In this document: piece by piece, positions 48,107 through 56,588 of the stretch | Position numbering within the stretch: position 1 is the stretch's first letter | How the letters are laid out: every line of letters begins with the position of its first letter | Assembly: GCF_013167895.1 (NCBI RefSeq) | Contig: NZ_BLWC01000001.1 | Coordinates: 3,782,001-3,846,000 of the forward strand | Source: Streptomyces fulvorobeus | GTDB lineage: Bacteria; Actinomycetota; Actinomycetes; Streptomycetales; Streptomycetaceae | DNA length: 64,000 nucleotides | Direction of reading: 5' to 3' | The notes under the pieces: model-generated | What the model was told of the DNA's origin: nothing | Seen by the model: only the letters and a program-made list of their open reading frames with translations | Databases searched by the model: none | Program-made: the position numbers and the translations under genes

Positions 48107-49957
48107 ATGTGCGGAATCGTGGGTTATGTCGGTGGACAGTCGGCGCAGGACGTCGTGGTCGCGGGTCTCAAGCGCCTTGAGTACCGGGGGTACGACTCCG
48201 CGGGAGTCGCCCTCCTCTCGGACGGCGGGATCGCCGCGGCCAAGCGGGCCGGGAAGCTGGTGAATCTGGAGAAGGAGCTGATGGAGCGGCCGTTGCCGGC
48301 CGGGCACGTGGGGATCGGGCACACCAGGTGGGCCACCCACGGAGGTCCCACCGATGTCAACGCCCACCCCCACCTCGACAACGCGGGCCGGGTCGCGGTG
48401 GTGCACAACGGGATCATCGAGAACTTCGCTGCGCTGCGCGGTGAGCTCGCCGAGCGCGGTCACGACCTGGTGTCCGAGACCGACACGGAGGTCGTGGCCC
48501 ATCTGCTGGCCGAGGCGTACTCGGGCGGGGGCGATCTGGCGGAGGCCATGCGGCAGGTGTGCCGGCGGCTCGAAGGGGCCTTCACCCTCGTCGCCGTACA
48601 CGCCGACGAGCCGGAGACGGTGGTCGGTGCCCGGCGCAACTCGCCCCTCGTGGTGGGGGTCGGGGAGGGCGAGACCTTCCTGGCCTCCGACGTCGCCGCG
48701 TTCATCGCGCACACCAGGTCCGCGATCGAGCTGGGCCAGGACCAGGTCGTGGAGCTGACCAGGGACGGCGTGAGCGTCACCGACTTCGCGGGACGGCCCG
48801 CCGCCACCCGGGCCTACCACGTGGACTGGGACGCGTCCGCGGCCGAGAAGGGCGGGTACCCCTCCTTCATGCTCAAGGAGATCGCCGACCAGCCGAAGGC
48901 CGTCGCGGACACGCTCCTCGGGCGGATCGGCGGGGAGGAGGGGGAGCTGCGGCTCGACGAGGTGCGCATCGCGCCCAGCGTGCTCCGGGAGGTCGACAAG
49001 GTCGTCGTCATCGCCTGCGGGACCGCGTTCCACGCCGGGATGATCGCCAAGTACGCCATCGAGCACTGGACCAGGCTGCCCTGCGAGACGGAGCTCGCCA
49101 GCGAGTTCCGCTACCGCGATCCGATCCTCGACCAGCGGACGCTCGTCATCGCGATCTCGCAGTCCGGCGAGACCATGGACACACTGATGGCGCTGCGGCA
49201 CGCCCGGGAGCAGGGGGCGAAGGTGCTCGCCATCTGCAACACGAACGGGTCGACCATCCCGAGGGAGTCGGACGCGGTCCTCTACACGCACGCCGGGCCC
49301 GAGGTCGCCGTCGCCTCGACGAAGGCGTTCCTCACGCAGCTCGTCGCCTGCTACCTCGTCGCCCTCTACCTCGGGCAGGTACGCGGGACGAAGTGGGCGG
49401 ACGAGATCCGCACGGTCGTGCGGCAGCTCTCCGAGGTGGCCGGCTCCGTCCAGCGGGTCCTGGAGACCATGGAGCCCGTGCGCGAGCTGGCCCGCTCGCT
49501 CGCCGACCAGGACACCGTGCTGTTCCTGGGGCGGCACGTCGGCTACCCGGTGGCGCTGGAAGGCGCGCTGAAGCTCAAGGAACTGGCGTACATGCACGCG
49601 GAGGGATTCGCCGCGGGCGAGCTCAAGCACGGGCCCATCGCGCTGATCGAGGACGGTCTGCCGGTCGTCGTGGTCGTCCCGTCACCCCAGGGACGCTCGG
49701 TGCTGCACGACAAGATGGTGTCGAACATCCAGGAGATCAGGGCCCGCGGGGCGCGCACCATCGTGATCGCCGAGGAGGGCGACGAGACCGTGGTCCCCTA
49801 CGCCGATCACCTGATCCTGATCCCCGCTACGCCTACGCTGCTTCAGCCGCTGGTCGCCACCGTGCCGTTGCAGGTCTTCGCCTGCGAACTGGCGACGGCC
49901 CGCGGCAACGAGGTGGACCAGCCGCGCAATCTGGCGAAGTCAGTGACAGTCGAGTGA
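48107..49957 (+). CDS. glmS: Glutamine-fructose-6-phosphate aminotransferase (isomerizing)
   Basis: A 616-residue enzyme making glucosamine-6-phosphate from fructose-6-phosphate and glutamine, the first step of amino-sugar synthesis. Cys2 (M-C-G-I-V-G-Y) becomes the N-terminal nucleophile of the glutaminase domain; residues 1-235 are that domain. Two SIS domains follow (about 290-430 and 460-600), with C-G-T-A-F-H-A-G and S-Q-S-G-E-T-M-D. The C-terminus ends L-A-K-S-V-T-V-E. acpS begins immediately after the stop. No glmS riboswitch is visible upstream. Confidence 0.97.
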   Translation: MCGIVGYVGGQSAQDVVVAGLKRLEYRGYDSAGVALLSDGGIAAAKRAGKLVNLEKELMERPLPAGHVGIGHTRWATHGGPTDVNAHPHLDNAGRVAVVHNGIIENFAALRGELAERGHDLVSETDTEVVAHLLAEAYSGGGDLAEAMRQVCRRLEGAFTLVAVHADEPETVVGARRNSPLVVGVGEGETFLASDVAAFIAHTRSAIELGQDQVVELTRDGVSVTDFAGRPAATRAYHVDWDASAAEKGGYPSFMLKEIADQPKAVADTLLGRIGGEEGELRLDEVRIAPSVLREVDKVVVIACGTAFHAGMIAKYAIEHWTRLPCETELASEFRYRDPILDQRTLVIAISQSGETMDTLMALRHAREQGAKVLAICNTNGSTIPRESDAVLYTHAGPEVAVASTKAFLTQLVACYLVALYLGQVRGTKWADEIRTVVRQLSEVAGSVQRVLETMEPVRELARSLADQDTVLFLGRHVGYPVALEGALKLKELAYMHAEGFAAGELKHGPIALIEDGLPVVVVVPSPQGRSVLHDKMVSNIQEIRARGARTIVIAEEGDETVVPYADHLILIPATPTLLQPLVATVPLQVFACELATARGNEVDQPRNLAKSVTVE

Positions 49958-50338
49958 GTGAGTGAGTACGTGATCATCGGAGTCGGGATCGATGTGGCCG
50001 AGATCGAGCGGTTCGGCGCCGCGCTGGAGCGTACGCCCCAGCTGGCCGGACGGCTCTTCCTGGAAAGGGAGTTGACGCTGCCGAGCGGCGAGCGGCGCGG
50101 GATCGCCTCGCTCGCCGCCAGGTTCGCCGCCAAGGAGGCGGTCGCCAAGGCGCTCGGCGCGCCGGGCGGACTGCACTGGGCGGACGCCGAGGTGTACGTC
50201 GAGGAGAGCGGGCAGCCCCGGCTGCGGGTCCGCGGCACGGTCGCCGCGCGCGCCGCCGAACTCGGGGTGCGGCACTGGCACGTCTCGCTCAGCCACGACG
50301 CGGGGGTGGCGTCGGCCGTGGTGATCGCGGAGGGTTGA
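49958..50338 (+). CDS. acpS: Holo-[acyl-carrier-protein] synthase
   Basis: A 126-residue AcpS-type phosphopantetheinyl transferase that activates acyl carrier proteins with CoA. The magnesium-binding motifs [12 protein letters not shown] and A-A-R-F-A-A-K-E-A are both present. The start is ambiguous: GTG 49958 directly abuts the glmS stop within a gtgagtgagtgag run, while GTG 49970 gives V-I-I-G-V-G-I-D, closer to known proteins. CoaA, making the CoA precursor, is encoded 2 kb upstream. Confidence 0.92.
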   Translation: MSEYVIIGVGIDVAEIERFGAALERTPQLAGRLFLERELTLPSGERRGIASLAARFAAKEAVAKALGAPGGLHWADAEVYVEESGQPRLRVRGTVAARAAELGVRHWHVSLSHDAGVASAVVIAEG

Positions 50339-50342
50339 CCGT

Positions 50343-51791
50343 ATGCGAACGGCTTACAGCGTGGAGACCGTACGGGCCGCCGAGGCGGCGCTCATGGCAC
50401 GGCTGCCGGAAGGCGCCCTGATGCGGCGGGCCGCCGCGGGGCTCGCGGTGGCCTGCGGGGATCTGCTGCGGCGCAACGGCAGGGTGTACGGGGCCAGGGT
50501 CCTGCTGCTCGTCGGCAGCGGCGACAACGGCGGTGACACGCTGTACGCCGGGGCGCGGCTGGCGAGGCGCGGGGCGGGGGTACGGGCGCTGCTGACCTCA
50601 CCCGGCAGGGTGCACGCGGGCGGGCTGGCGGCGCTGCGGGCGGCCGGTGGCCAGGTGCTGGACAGCGCGGAGGGGCTGGGGGCGGTCGACCTCGTCGTCG
50701 ACGGCATCACCGGGATCGGTGGCCGGGGCGGGCTGCGCCCGGAGGCGGCGGCGCTCGTGGCGGCGGTCACCGCGCACGGGGCGCCCGTCCTCGCCGTGGA
50801 CCTGCCGAGCGGGGTCGACGCGGACACCGGGGCGGTCGAGGGCCCGGCGGTGCGGGCCGACGCGACGGTCACGTTCGGCACCTACAAGCCGGGGCTGCTC
50901 ATCGACCCGGCGGCCGAACGGGCGGGCGCGCTGCGGCTCGTCGACATCGGCCTCGGCCCGGACCTGCCGGAGCCGCCGGATCTGGAAGCGCTCCAGTACG
51001 CGGACGTGGCGGCGCTGCTGCCCGTACCGGGCGCCGGGAGCGACAAGTACCGGCGTGGGGTCGTCGGCGTGGTGGCCGGGTCCGGGCGGTATCCGGGCGC
51101 CGCTGTGCTCGCGGTCGCCGGAGCACTGCGGGGCGGGGCCGGGGCCGTGCGGTACGTGGGTCCAGGCGCCGCTGCGGTGCTCGCCCGCTTCCCGGAGACG
51201 CTGGTGCACGCGGGTCCGCCCTCCGCGGCGGGGCGGGTCCAGGCGTGGGTCGTCGGGCCGGGGCTCGGGGACGGTACGGAGGCGGCCGACGCGGTCGCCG
51301 ATGTGCTGGCCGCCGATGTGCCGGTGCTGGTCGACGCGGACGGGCTGCGGCTGATGGACGCGGAGGCGGTACGGTCGCGGTCCGCGCCCACCGTGCTGAC
51401 CCCGCACGCCGGGGAGGCCGCGGCGCTGCTGGGCGTGGCGCGCGAGGAGGTCGAGGCGGGGCGGCTCGCCGCCGTACGCGAGCTCGCCGCCCGCTACCGT
51501 GCCACCGTCCTGCTCAAGGGGTCGACGACCCTGGTCGCCGAGGCCCGGGACACGCCCGTGCGGGTGAATCCGACCGGCACCTCCTGGCTGGCCACGGCGG
51601 GCAGCGGCGACGTGCTCTCCGGTCTGACGGGCTCGCTGCTCGCGGCGGGCCTCGCCCCGCGCGACGCGGCGTCGGCCGGCGCCTATCTGCACGGGCTCGC
51701 CGCACGCCGGGCGTCCGCCGGCGCGCCCGTGGCCGCGCAGGACGTCGCGGACGCCCTCCCGGCGGCCTGGCGCGATGTGCGGGACGCCTGA
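50343..51791 (+). CDS. nnr: Bifunctional NAD(P)HX epimerase/dehydratase
   Basis: A 482-residue fusion that repairs hydrated NADH and NADPH. The N-terminal YjeF_N epimerase domain (about 1-215) has S-G-D-N-G-G-D-T-L-Y-A-G-A and V-D-L-P-S-G-V-D-A-D-T-G. The C-terminal ribokinase-like dehydratase domain (about 230-480) has the Y-P-G-A-A and G-G-A-G-A segments, T-P-H-A-G-E-A, L-L-K-G-S-T-T-L and the catalytic G-S-G-D-V-L-S-G. The usual N-N-G-G-D-G reads D-N-G-G-D-T here, a modest variation. Starts four bases after acpS. Confidence 0.92.
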   Translation: MRTAYSVETVRAAEAALMARLPEGALMRRAAAGLAVACGDLLRRNGRVYGARVLLLVGSGDNGGDTLYAGARLARRGAGVRALLTSPGRVHAGGLAALRAAGGQVLDSAEGLGAVDLVVDGITGIGGRGGLRPEAAALVAAVTAHGAPVLAVDLPSGVDADTGAVEGPAVRADATVTFGTYKPGLLIDPAAERAGALRLVDIGLGPDLPEPPDLEALQYADVAALLPVPGAGSDKYRRGVVGVVAGSGRYPGAAVLAVAGALRGGAGAVRYVGPGAAAVLARFPETLVHAGPPSAAGRVQAWVVGPGLGDGTEAADAVADVLAADVPVLVDADGLRLMDAEAVRSRSAPTVLTPHAGEAAALLGVAREEVEAGRLAAVRELAARYRATVLLKGSTTLVAEARDTPVRVNPTGTSWLATAGSGDVLSGLTGSLLAAGLAPRDAASAGAYLHGLAARRASAGAPVAAQDVADALPAAWRDVRDA

Positions 51792-51864
51792 GCCCGCGCC
51801 GCCCCGGGTCCCCTGACGGCTCCGGCGACACGTACGGGCGTACGGCTCTGAGAGACTGGGCGCG

Positions 51865-53004
51865 ATGAACGAGACAGCGACCCTGAGAGCCCGTGCCGAG
51901 ATCGACCTCGCCGCGCTGCGCGCCAACGTGCGCGCCCTGCGTGCGCGGGCGGCCGGTGCGCAGCTCATGGCCGTCGTGAAGTCGGACGCGTACGGGCACG
52001 GGGCGGTGCCCTGTGCCAGGGCGGCCCTCGAAGCGGGCGCGACGTGGCTGGGCACCGCCACCCCGCAGGAGGCGCTGGCCCTGCGGGCGGCCGGCCTCGG
52101 CGGCCGGGTGATGTGCTGGCTGTGGACGCCCGGCGGCCCGTGGCGCGAGGCGATCGAGGCGGGCATCGACGTGTCCGTGAGCGGTATGTGGGCCCTGCGC
52201 GAGGCCGTCGACGCGGCGGCGGCGGCGGGCACCGCCGCCCGGGTCCAGCTCAAGGCCGACACCGGTCTCGGGCGCAACGGCTGCCAGCCCGCCGACTGGC
52301 CCGAGCTGGTCTCGGCGGCCCGCGCCGCCGAGGAGTCGGGCACGGTCAGGATCACCGGGCTCTGGTCGCACTTCGCCTGCGCCGACGAGCCGGGACACCC
52401 CTCGATCGTTTCCCAGCTGGAGGTGTTCCGGGATCTGGTGGCGTACGCGGAGAAGGCGGGCGCGCGGCCCGAGGTACGGCACATCGCGAACTCCCCGGCG
52501 ACCCTCACGGTCCCCGACTCCCACTTCGACCTCGTACGGACCGGGATCGCCGTGTACGGCATCTCGCCCAGCCCCGAGCTGGGCACCCCCGCCGATTTCG
52601 GGCTGCGCCCGGTGATGACCCTCGCCGCCTCCGTCGCCCTGGTCAAGCGGGTGCCCGAGGGCCACGGCATCAGTTACGGACACCACTACACGACGCCCGC
52701 CGAGACGACGCTCGGCCTGGTGCCCGTCGGGTACGCGGACGGGATTCCGCGCCATGCCTCGGGCCGGGGCCCGGTCCTCGTCGGAGGCCGGCGCCGCACG
52801 GTGGCGGGGCGGGTCGCGATGGACCAGTTCGTGGTCGACCTGGCGGGCGACGAGCTGGAACCGGGGGCGGAGGCGCTGCTGTTCGGGCCGGGGGACCGGG
52901 GCGAGCCGAGCGCCGAGGACTGGGCGGTGGCGGCGGACACGATCGCGTACGAGATCGTCACCCGCATCGGTCCCCGCGTGCCGCGCGTCCACCTGAACCA
53001 GTAG
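51865..53004 (+). CDS. alr: Alanine racemase
   Basis: A 379-residue PLP enzyme that makes D-alanine for peptidoglycan. Lys39 in A-V-V-K-S-D-A-Y-G-H-G binds PLP; the second-subunit catalytic Tyr is in G-I-S-Y-G-H-H-Y near residue 270. The TIM-barrel and C-terminal beta domain (M-D-Q-F-V-V-D) are complete. ATG start, 73 bases after the nnr gene. Target of cycloserine. Confidence 0.96.
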   Translation: MNETATLRARAEIDLAALRANVRALRARAAGAQLMAVVKSDAYGHGAVPCARAALEAGATWLGTATPQEALALRAAGLGGRVMCWLWTPGGPWREAIEAGIDVSVSGMWALREAVDAAAAAGTAARVQLKADTGLGRNGCQPADWPELVSAARAAEESGTVRITGLWSHFACADEPGHPSIVSQLEVFRDLVAYAEKAGARPEVRHIANSPATLTVPDSHFDLVRTGIAVYGISPSPELGTPADFGLRPVMTLAASVALVKRVPEGHGISYGHHYTTPAETTLGLVPVGYADGIPRHASGRGPVLVGGRRRTVAGRVAMDQFVVDLAGDELEPGAEALLFGPGDRGEPSAEDWAVAADTIAYEIVTRIGPRVPRVHLNQ

Positions 53005-53048
53005 CCGAGAAAAGCGCACGAGCACTACGAGCACGAGGAGCGCGGCAC

Positions 53049-54269
53049 GTGAGCGAGAGCAGCGCGGGGGACGTGGTGGCGACGGCGGCCGCCGCGGCCG
53101 GCTGGCGCCGGGGGGCGGGCCTCGCGGGCGCGGCGATAGGGGTGCTCGCCGCGGGCGCCGCCGCGGGCGTCGCGGTCGAGCGGATGACCGTGGGCCGGGG
53201 CATGCGGAAGAGGGCCCGGCTGGCCCTGGACGCCACCGGACCCTACGGCTCCCTGAGGGGTGAGCCGGGCAAGGCCGTCGCGGACGACGGCACCGCACTG
53301 CACTACGAGGTCGAGGAGGCCGACCCCGAGGGCGGCGCGGGCGGAGCCCCGGTGCCGGGTACGGCGGCCTCCGGGGCGCGGCGGCGCAAACTGTTCGGCC
53401 GCAGGGCGCCCGCGCCCGCGACCGTCGTCTTCAGCCACGGTTACTGCCTCGGCCAGGACTCCTGGCACTTCCAGCGGGCCGCACTGCGCGGGCTCGTGCG
53501 GACGGTCCACTGGGACCAGCGCAGCCACGGCCGCTCCGAGCGCGGCAGGGCGCAGGCCGGGGGCGTGCCCGTCTCCGTGGACCAGCTCGGCCGCGACCTG
53601 AAGGCCGTCATCGACGCGGCGGCGCCCGAGGGCCCGCTCGTGCTGGTCGGGCATTCGATGGGCGGCATGACGATGATGGCGCTGGCCGACCAGTACCCGG
53701 AGCTGATCCGGGACCGGGTGACCGCGGTGGTGTTCGTCGGCACGTCGAGCGGGAAGCTCGGCGAGGTGAGCTTCGGGCTGCCGGTCGCGGGCGTGAACGC
53801 GGTACGCCGGGTGCTGCCGGGGGTGCTGAAGGCGCTGGGCACGCAGACGGAGCTGGTGGAGCGCGGGCGGCGGGCGACGGCGGACCTCTTCGCGGGGCTC
53901 ATCAAGCGGTACTCGTTCGGATCGAGGGATGTGGACCCGGCGGTCGCGCGGTTCGCGGAGCGGCTGATCGAGGCCACCCCGATCGATGTGGTGGCCGAGT
54001 TCTATCCGGCGTTCACCGAACACGACAAGAGCGGGGCGCTGCCCGCCTTCCGCGGGATGCCGGTGCTCATCCTGACGGGTGACAAGGATCTGGTGACACC
54101 CAGCTCGCACAGCGAGGCCATCGCGGAGGTGCTGCCCGACGCGGAGCTGGTGATCGTGCCGGACGCGGGGCACCTGGTGATGCTGGAGCACCCCGAGGTG
54201 GTGAACGAGCGCATCGCGGACCTGCTGGTACGCGTCGGCGCCGTGCCGTCGGCGGCCCCGACCGTCTAA
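53049..54269 (+). CDS. Membrane-anchored alpha/beta hydrolase
   Basis: A 406-residue protein. An N-terminal hydrophobic segment (about residues 18-42, Ala/Gly-rich) suggests membrane anchoring. The hydrolase fold begins near V-V-F-S-H-G-Y (oxyanion region). The nucleophile elbow is G-H-S-M-G-G; the acid is probably in L-T-G-D-K-D and the catalytic His in D-A-G-H-L-V-M-L-E-H-P. A Gly/Pro/Arg-rich insertion of about 35 residues precedes the fold. GTG start with gaggag upstream. It is often found between alr and tsaE in Streptomyces; the substrate is unknown. Confidence 0.85.
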   Translation: MSESSAGDVVATAAAAAGWRRGAGLAGAAIGVLAAGAAAGVAVERMTVGRGMRKRARLALDATGPYGSLRGEPGKAVADDGTALHYEVEEADPEGGAGGAPVPGTAASGARRRKLFGRRAPAPATVVFSHGYCLGQDSWHFQRAALRGLVRTVHWDQRSHGRSERGRAQAGGVPVSVDQLGRDLKAVIDAAAPEGPLVLVGHSMGGMTMMALADQYPELIRDRVTAVVFVGTSSGKLGEVSFGLPVAGVNAVRRVLPGVLKALGTQTELVERGRRATADLFAGLIKRYSFGSRDVDPAVARFAERLIEATPIDVVAEFYPAFTEHDKSGALPAFRGMPVLILTGDKDLVTPSSHSEAIAEVLPDAELVIVPDAGHLVMLEHPEVVNERIADLLVRVGAVPSAAPTV

Positions 54270-54280
54270 CGTTGACCGGC

Positions 54281-54816
54281 ATGGAAGCAGTGCAGAAGAG
54301 CCCGGCGGCGGAGACCTCCGGGCCGGGGACCGTCACCCTGGCCATGGCCGTCGAGTCACCCGGACAGATGCAGGACCTGGGCCGCCGGATCGCCGGTGTG
54401 CTGGCCCCGGTGACCTGGTGATGCTCACTGGTGAACTGGGTGCGGGGAAGACGACGCTGACCCGGGGGCTCGGTGAGGGGCTCGGAGTGCGGGGCGCCGT
54501 CACCTCGCCCACCTTCGTGATCGCCCGGGTGCACCCGTCGCTGACCCGCGGCCCCGCGCTGGTCCACGTCGACGCGTACCGCCTGGGCGGCGGGCTCGAC
54601 GAGATGGAGGACCTCGACCTTGATGTGTCGCTGCCGGATTCGGTGGTGGTCGTGGAGTGGGGCGACGGCAAGGTCGAGGAGCTGTCGGAGAGCCGTCTGC
54701 ACGTGGTGATCGACCGCGCGGCCGGCGACACGGACGACGAGCGGCGGACGGTGACCCTGGTGGGCGTCGGACCGCGCTGGGCGGGGCTCCGGGCGGAGCT
54801 GGCGCCGGAGGGGTAG
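54281..54816 (+). CDS. tsaE: t6A synthesis ATPase TsaE (apparent -1 frameshift)
   Basis: TsaE is the ATPase that cycles the TsaB-TsaD complex for N6-threonylcarbamoyladenosine in tRNA. The frame from ATG 54281 runs to G-V-L-A-P, then stops at 54419-54421. The -1 frame continues from G-D-L-V-M-L-T-G-E-L-G-A-G-K-T-T (Walker A), T-S-P-T-F and the family C-terminal region to 54816. One extra G in the gg at 54409-54410 gives L-A-P-G-D-L-V and an intact protein of about 178 residues. tsaB and tsaD follow downstream, so the pathway looks complete. Confidence 0.85.
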
Positions 54817-54900
54817 GGGTTCGCCGGGGGGACTTTCCGACAGGCCGTCGGTAAATTGTTGCGCCGGGGGCCACGGGCGTGGTCACATGGAGAGAAGACC

Positions 54901-54920
54901 TGGTTAGGTGTACCTAACCA
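54901..54920 (+). promoter_or_regulatory. Iron-box-like palindrome (DmdR/IdeR type)
   Basis: tggttaggtgtacctaacca: nine-base arms around a two-base centre. It contains TTAGG and CCTAA and matches the 19-base DtxR-family consensus at 13 positions in each of two overlapping alignments. A possible promoter, TGGTCA (54880) with 18 bases to TTAGGT (54904), would put the site over the -10. It lies 31 bases before a small gene. Functional assignment is inference. Confidence 0.55.
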
Positions 54921-54950
54921 CGCCTTCCACCGGAGCCCCTGGAGGCATCC

Positions 54951-55190
54951 ATGCCGACGCCCGAGCGTGAAGCGCAGCCCCCGCAGCCGCAGGCGCGGCC
55001 GTCGTCGGCGGTGTCCATGAAAGACCTGCTGGCCTCCTGCGCCGCCGCGTCGGCGGTCTCCACACCCCCGCGCGACGAGCGCGAGGGCGGGCCCGAAGAC
55101 GAGGCGGCGGAGGCGGCCGGGGCGCCCGAGACGGCGGACGCCCACCACGGGGAACGCCCGGGACCGCCGGTGGGGCGCGCGGCGGCCTGA
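54951..55190 (+). CDS. Small proline-rich protein of unknown function
   Basis: A 79-residue ATG-start protein with a good ribosome binding site (ctggagg). The N-terminal 18 residues are Pro/Gln-rich; then comes S-A-V-S-M-K-D-L-L-A-S-C-A-A-A-S-A-V-S-T, a short hydrophobic amphipathic stretch with the only Cys; the C-terminal half is acidic and Pro/Ala/Glu-rich, probably disordered. No signal peptide, no known domain. The iron-box-like site just upstream suggests iron-dependent repression. I do not recognise a family. Confidence 0.6.
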   Translation: MPTPEREAQPPQPQARPSSAVSMKDLLASCAAASAVSTPPRDEREGGPEDEAAEAAGAPETADAHHGERPGPPVGRAAA

Positions 55191-55211
55191 GGCCGCTCCC
55201 GCCCCGTTCGG

Positions 55212-55796
55212 CTAGGGGACGACGACGACCTTGACGCCCACCGTCGCGAACGTCCACATCGCGTCGCCGTCCGCCCGTTTCATGCGCACCCCGCCCGTCC
55301 TGGACGTGGGGTCCGGGCTCGCCATCGTGCCGTCCTGGGCGGCGCTGAAGCCGATGGCGACGTCGTCGACGTTGGTGAAGCGCACGACGTGCTCGATCAT
55401 CACGCCGTCCGAACCCTGCACGCTGCCGGTGCGCGAGTTCACCTGGTAGGCCCCGGGAGGAGGGCTGACCGGACTGGGCATGACGGTGAACGTGCGGCTC
55501 GCCTTGTCGCCGGCGTCCACCAGCCAGACCCGCCGGTCCTTCAGCGAGTACACGACACGCGTTCCGGTACCGGACTCCGCGGGCACCGCCAGCGGTGCCT
55601 GGGAGGGCTTCGGCTTCTGGACGGGCCGGGCGGAGGCGCTGTCGGATGCCCTGGGCTTGGTCTCCGCGAACGAGTCCGGTGCGTCGGCCGATGCCTGGTA
55701 GGCGAGGAAACTGACCACGGCGACAGCAGCCGCCGTCAGCCCGGCCACGATTCCCGAGCTGCCCCTTGCCACCTGAGCTCCCCTTTCGCCTGCCAT
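55212..55796 (-). CDS. YkuD-like (L,D-transpeptidase fold) protein lacking the catalytic Cys
   Basis: A 194-residue protein. An N-terminal signal anchor (about residues 12-34, G-I-V-A-G-L-T-A-A-A-V-A-V-V-S-F-L) is followed by a Ser/Pro/Lys-rich linker and a C-terminal domain of about 120 residues starting at V-V-Y-S-L-K-D-R-R-V-W-L-V-D, resembling the YkuD fold. The place where active enzymes have S-H-G-C-I-R reads R-T-G-G-V-R-M here, so the nucleophile Cys and His are missing. It is therefore probably a non-catalytic, cell-surface binding protein. The ATG at 55796 has aggtg upstream. Divergent from tsaB. Confidence 0.7.
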   Translation of the reverse strand: MAGERGAQVARGSSGIVAGLTAAAVAVVSFLAYQASADAPDSFAETKPRASDSASARPVQKPKPSQAPLAVPAESGTGTRVVYSLKDRRVWLVDAGDKASRTFTVMPSPVSPPPGAYQVNSRTGSVQGSDGVMIEHVVRFTNVDDVAIGFSAAQDGTMASPDPTSRTGGVRMKRADGDAMWTFATVGVKVVVVP

Positions 55797-55804
55797 CCGG
55801 CACC

Positions 55805-55838
55805 TGTCGTACAAGCGTTTATGTCGTACACGCGTATA
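55805..55838. repeat. Two tandem 17-bp direct repeats in a divergent promoter region
   Basis: tgtcgtacaagcgttta (55805-55821) is followed at once by tgtcgtacacgcgtata (55822-55838), 15 of 17 bases identical. The block lies nine bases before the YkuD-like gene's start (minus strand) and 88 before tsaB. Phasing of 17 bp and location suggest an operator. Confidence 0.6.
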
Positions 55839-55925
55839 CCGGGTGACGGTAGCAGCCGGGGTCGGGCGGGCCCGGACGACGTACGGGCGCGGTGACCCCG
55901 TCGGTGGAGCCGTAGGCTGTTTGCT

Positions 55926-56588
55926 GTGCTCCTGCTCGCCGTGGATACCGCCACCCCCGCCGTGACCGTCGCCCTGCACGACGGCTCAGCCGTCGTCGCC
56001 GAGACGAGCCGGGTCGACGCCCGAAGGCACGGCGAACTGCTGCTGCCCGCCGTCGACCGGGTCCTCGCCGAGGCCGGGACGGGGCTCGACGCCGTGACCG
56101 GCCTGGTCGTGGGCGTCGGCCCCGGCCCGTACACCGGCCTGCGCGTCGGCCTCGTGACCGCGGCTGCCTTCGCCTCGGCCCTCTCGCTCCCCGTGCACGG
56201 GGTGTGCACCCTGGACGGACTGGCGTACGCCGCCGGGCTCGCCGGAGTCCGTGGCCCGTTCGCCGTCGCCACGGACGCCCGCCGCAAGGAGGTCTACTGG
56301 GCGCGGTACGAGGATTTCCGTACCCGCACGGGTGATCCCGCGGTGGACCGCCCCGCCGACATCGCCGCACAGCTCGCCGGACTGCCCGTCGTCGGGGCGG
56401 GCGCGGTGCTCTACCCGGAGGCGTTCCCCGACGCCCGGGAGCCCGAACACGTCTCGGCCGGCGCGCTGGCGGCCCTCGCCGCCGAGCGCCTGGCCGCCGG
56501 GCGGGAACTGCTGCCGCCCCGCCCGCTCTATCTGCGCAGGCCCGACGCCCAGGTGCCGAAGAACTACAAGGTGGTCACCCCGAAGTGA
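55926..56588 (+). CDS. tsaB: tRNA threonylcarbamoyladenosine synthesis protein TsaB
   Basis: A 220-residue ASKHA-fold protein that pairs with TsaD. It begins (GTG) L-L-L-A-V-D-T-A-T-P and has G-P-G-P-Y-T-G-L-R-V-G near residue 63 and D-A-R-R-K-E-V-Y near 118. Its stop region overlaps the rimI start by four bases. Confidence 0.93.
   Translation: MLLLAVDTATPAVTVALHDGSAVVAETSRVDARRHGELLLPAVDRVLAEAGTGLDAVTGLVVGVGPGPYTGLRVGLVTAAAFASALSLPVHGVCTLDGLAYAAGLAGVRGPFAVATDARRKEVYWARYEDFRTRTGDPAVDRPADIAAQLAGLPVVGAGAVLYPEAFPDAREPEHVSAGALAALAAERLAAGRELLPPRPLYLRRPDAQVPKNYKVVTPK

Noticed and set aside
49951..49970. gtgagtgagtgag run as a microsatellite or phase-variable repeat
   Set aside because: Only about three units long, and it is explained by the glmS stop, ribosome binding site and acpS start packed together.
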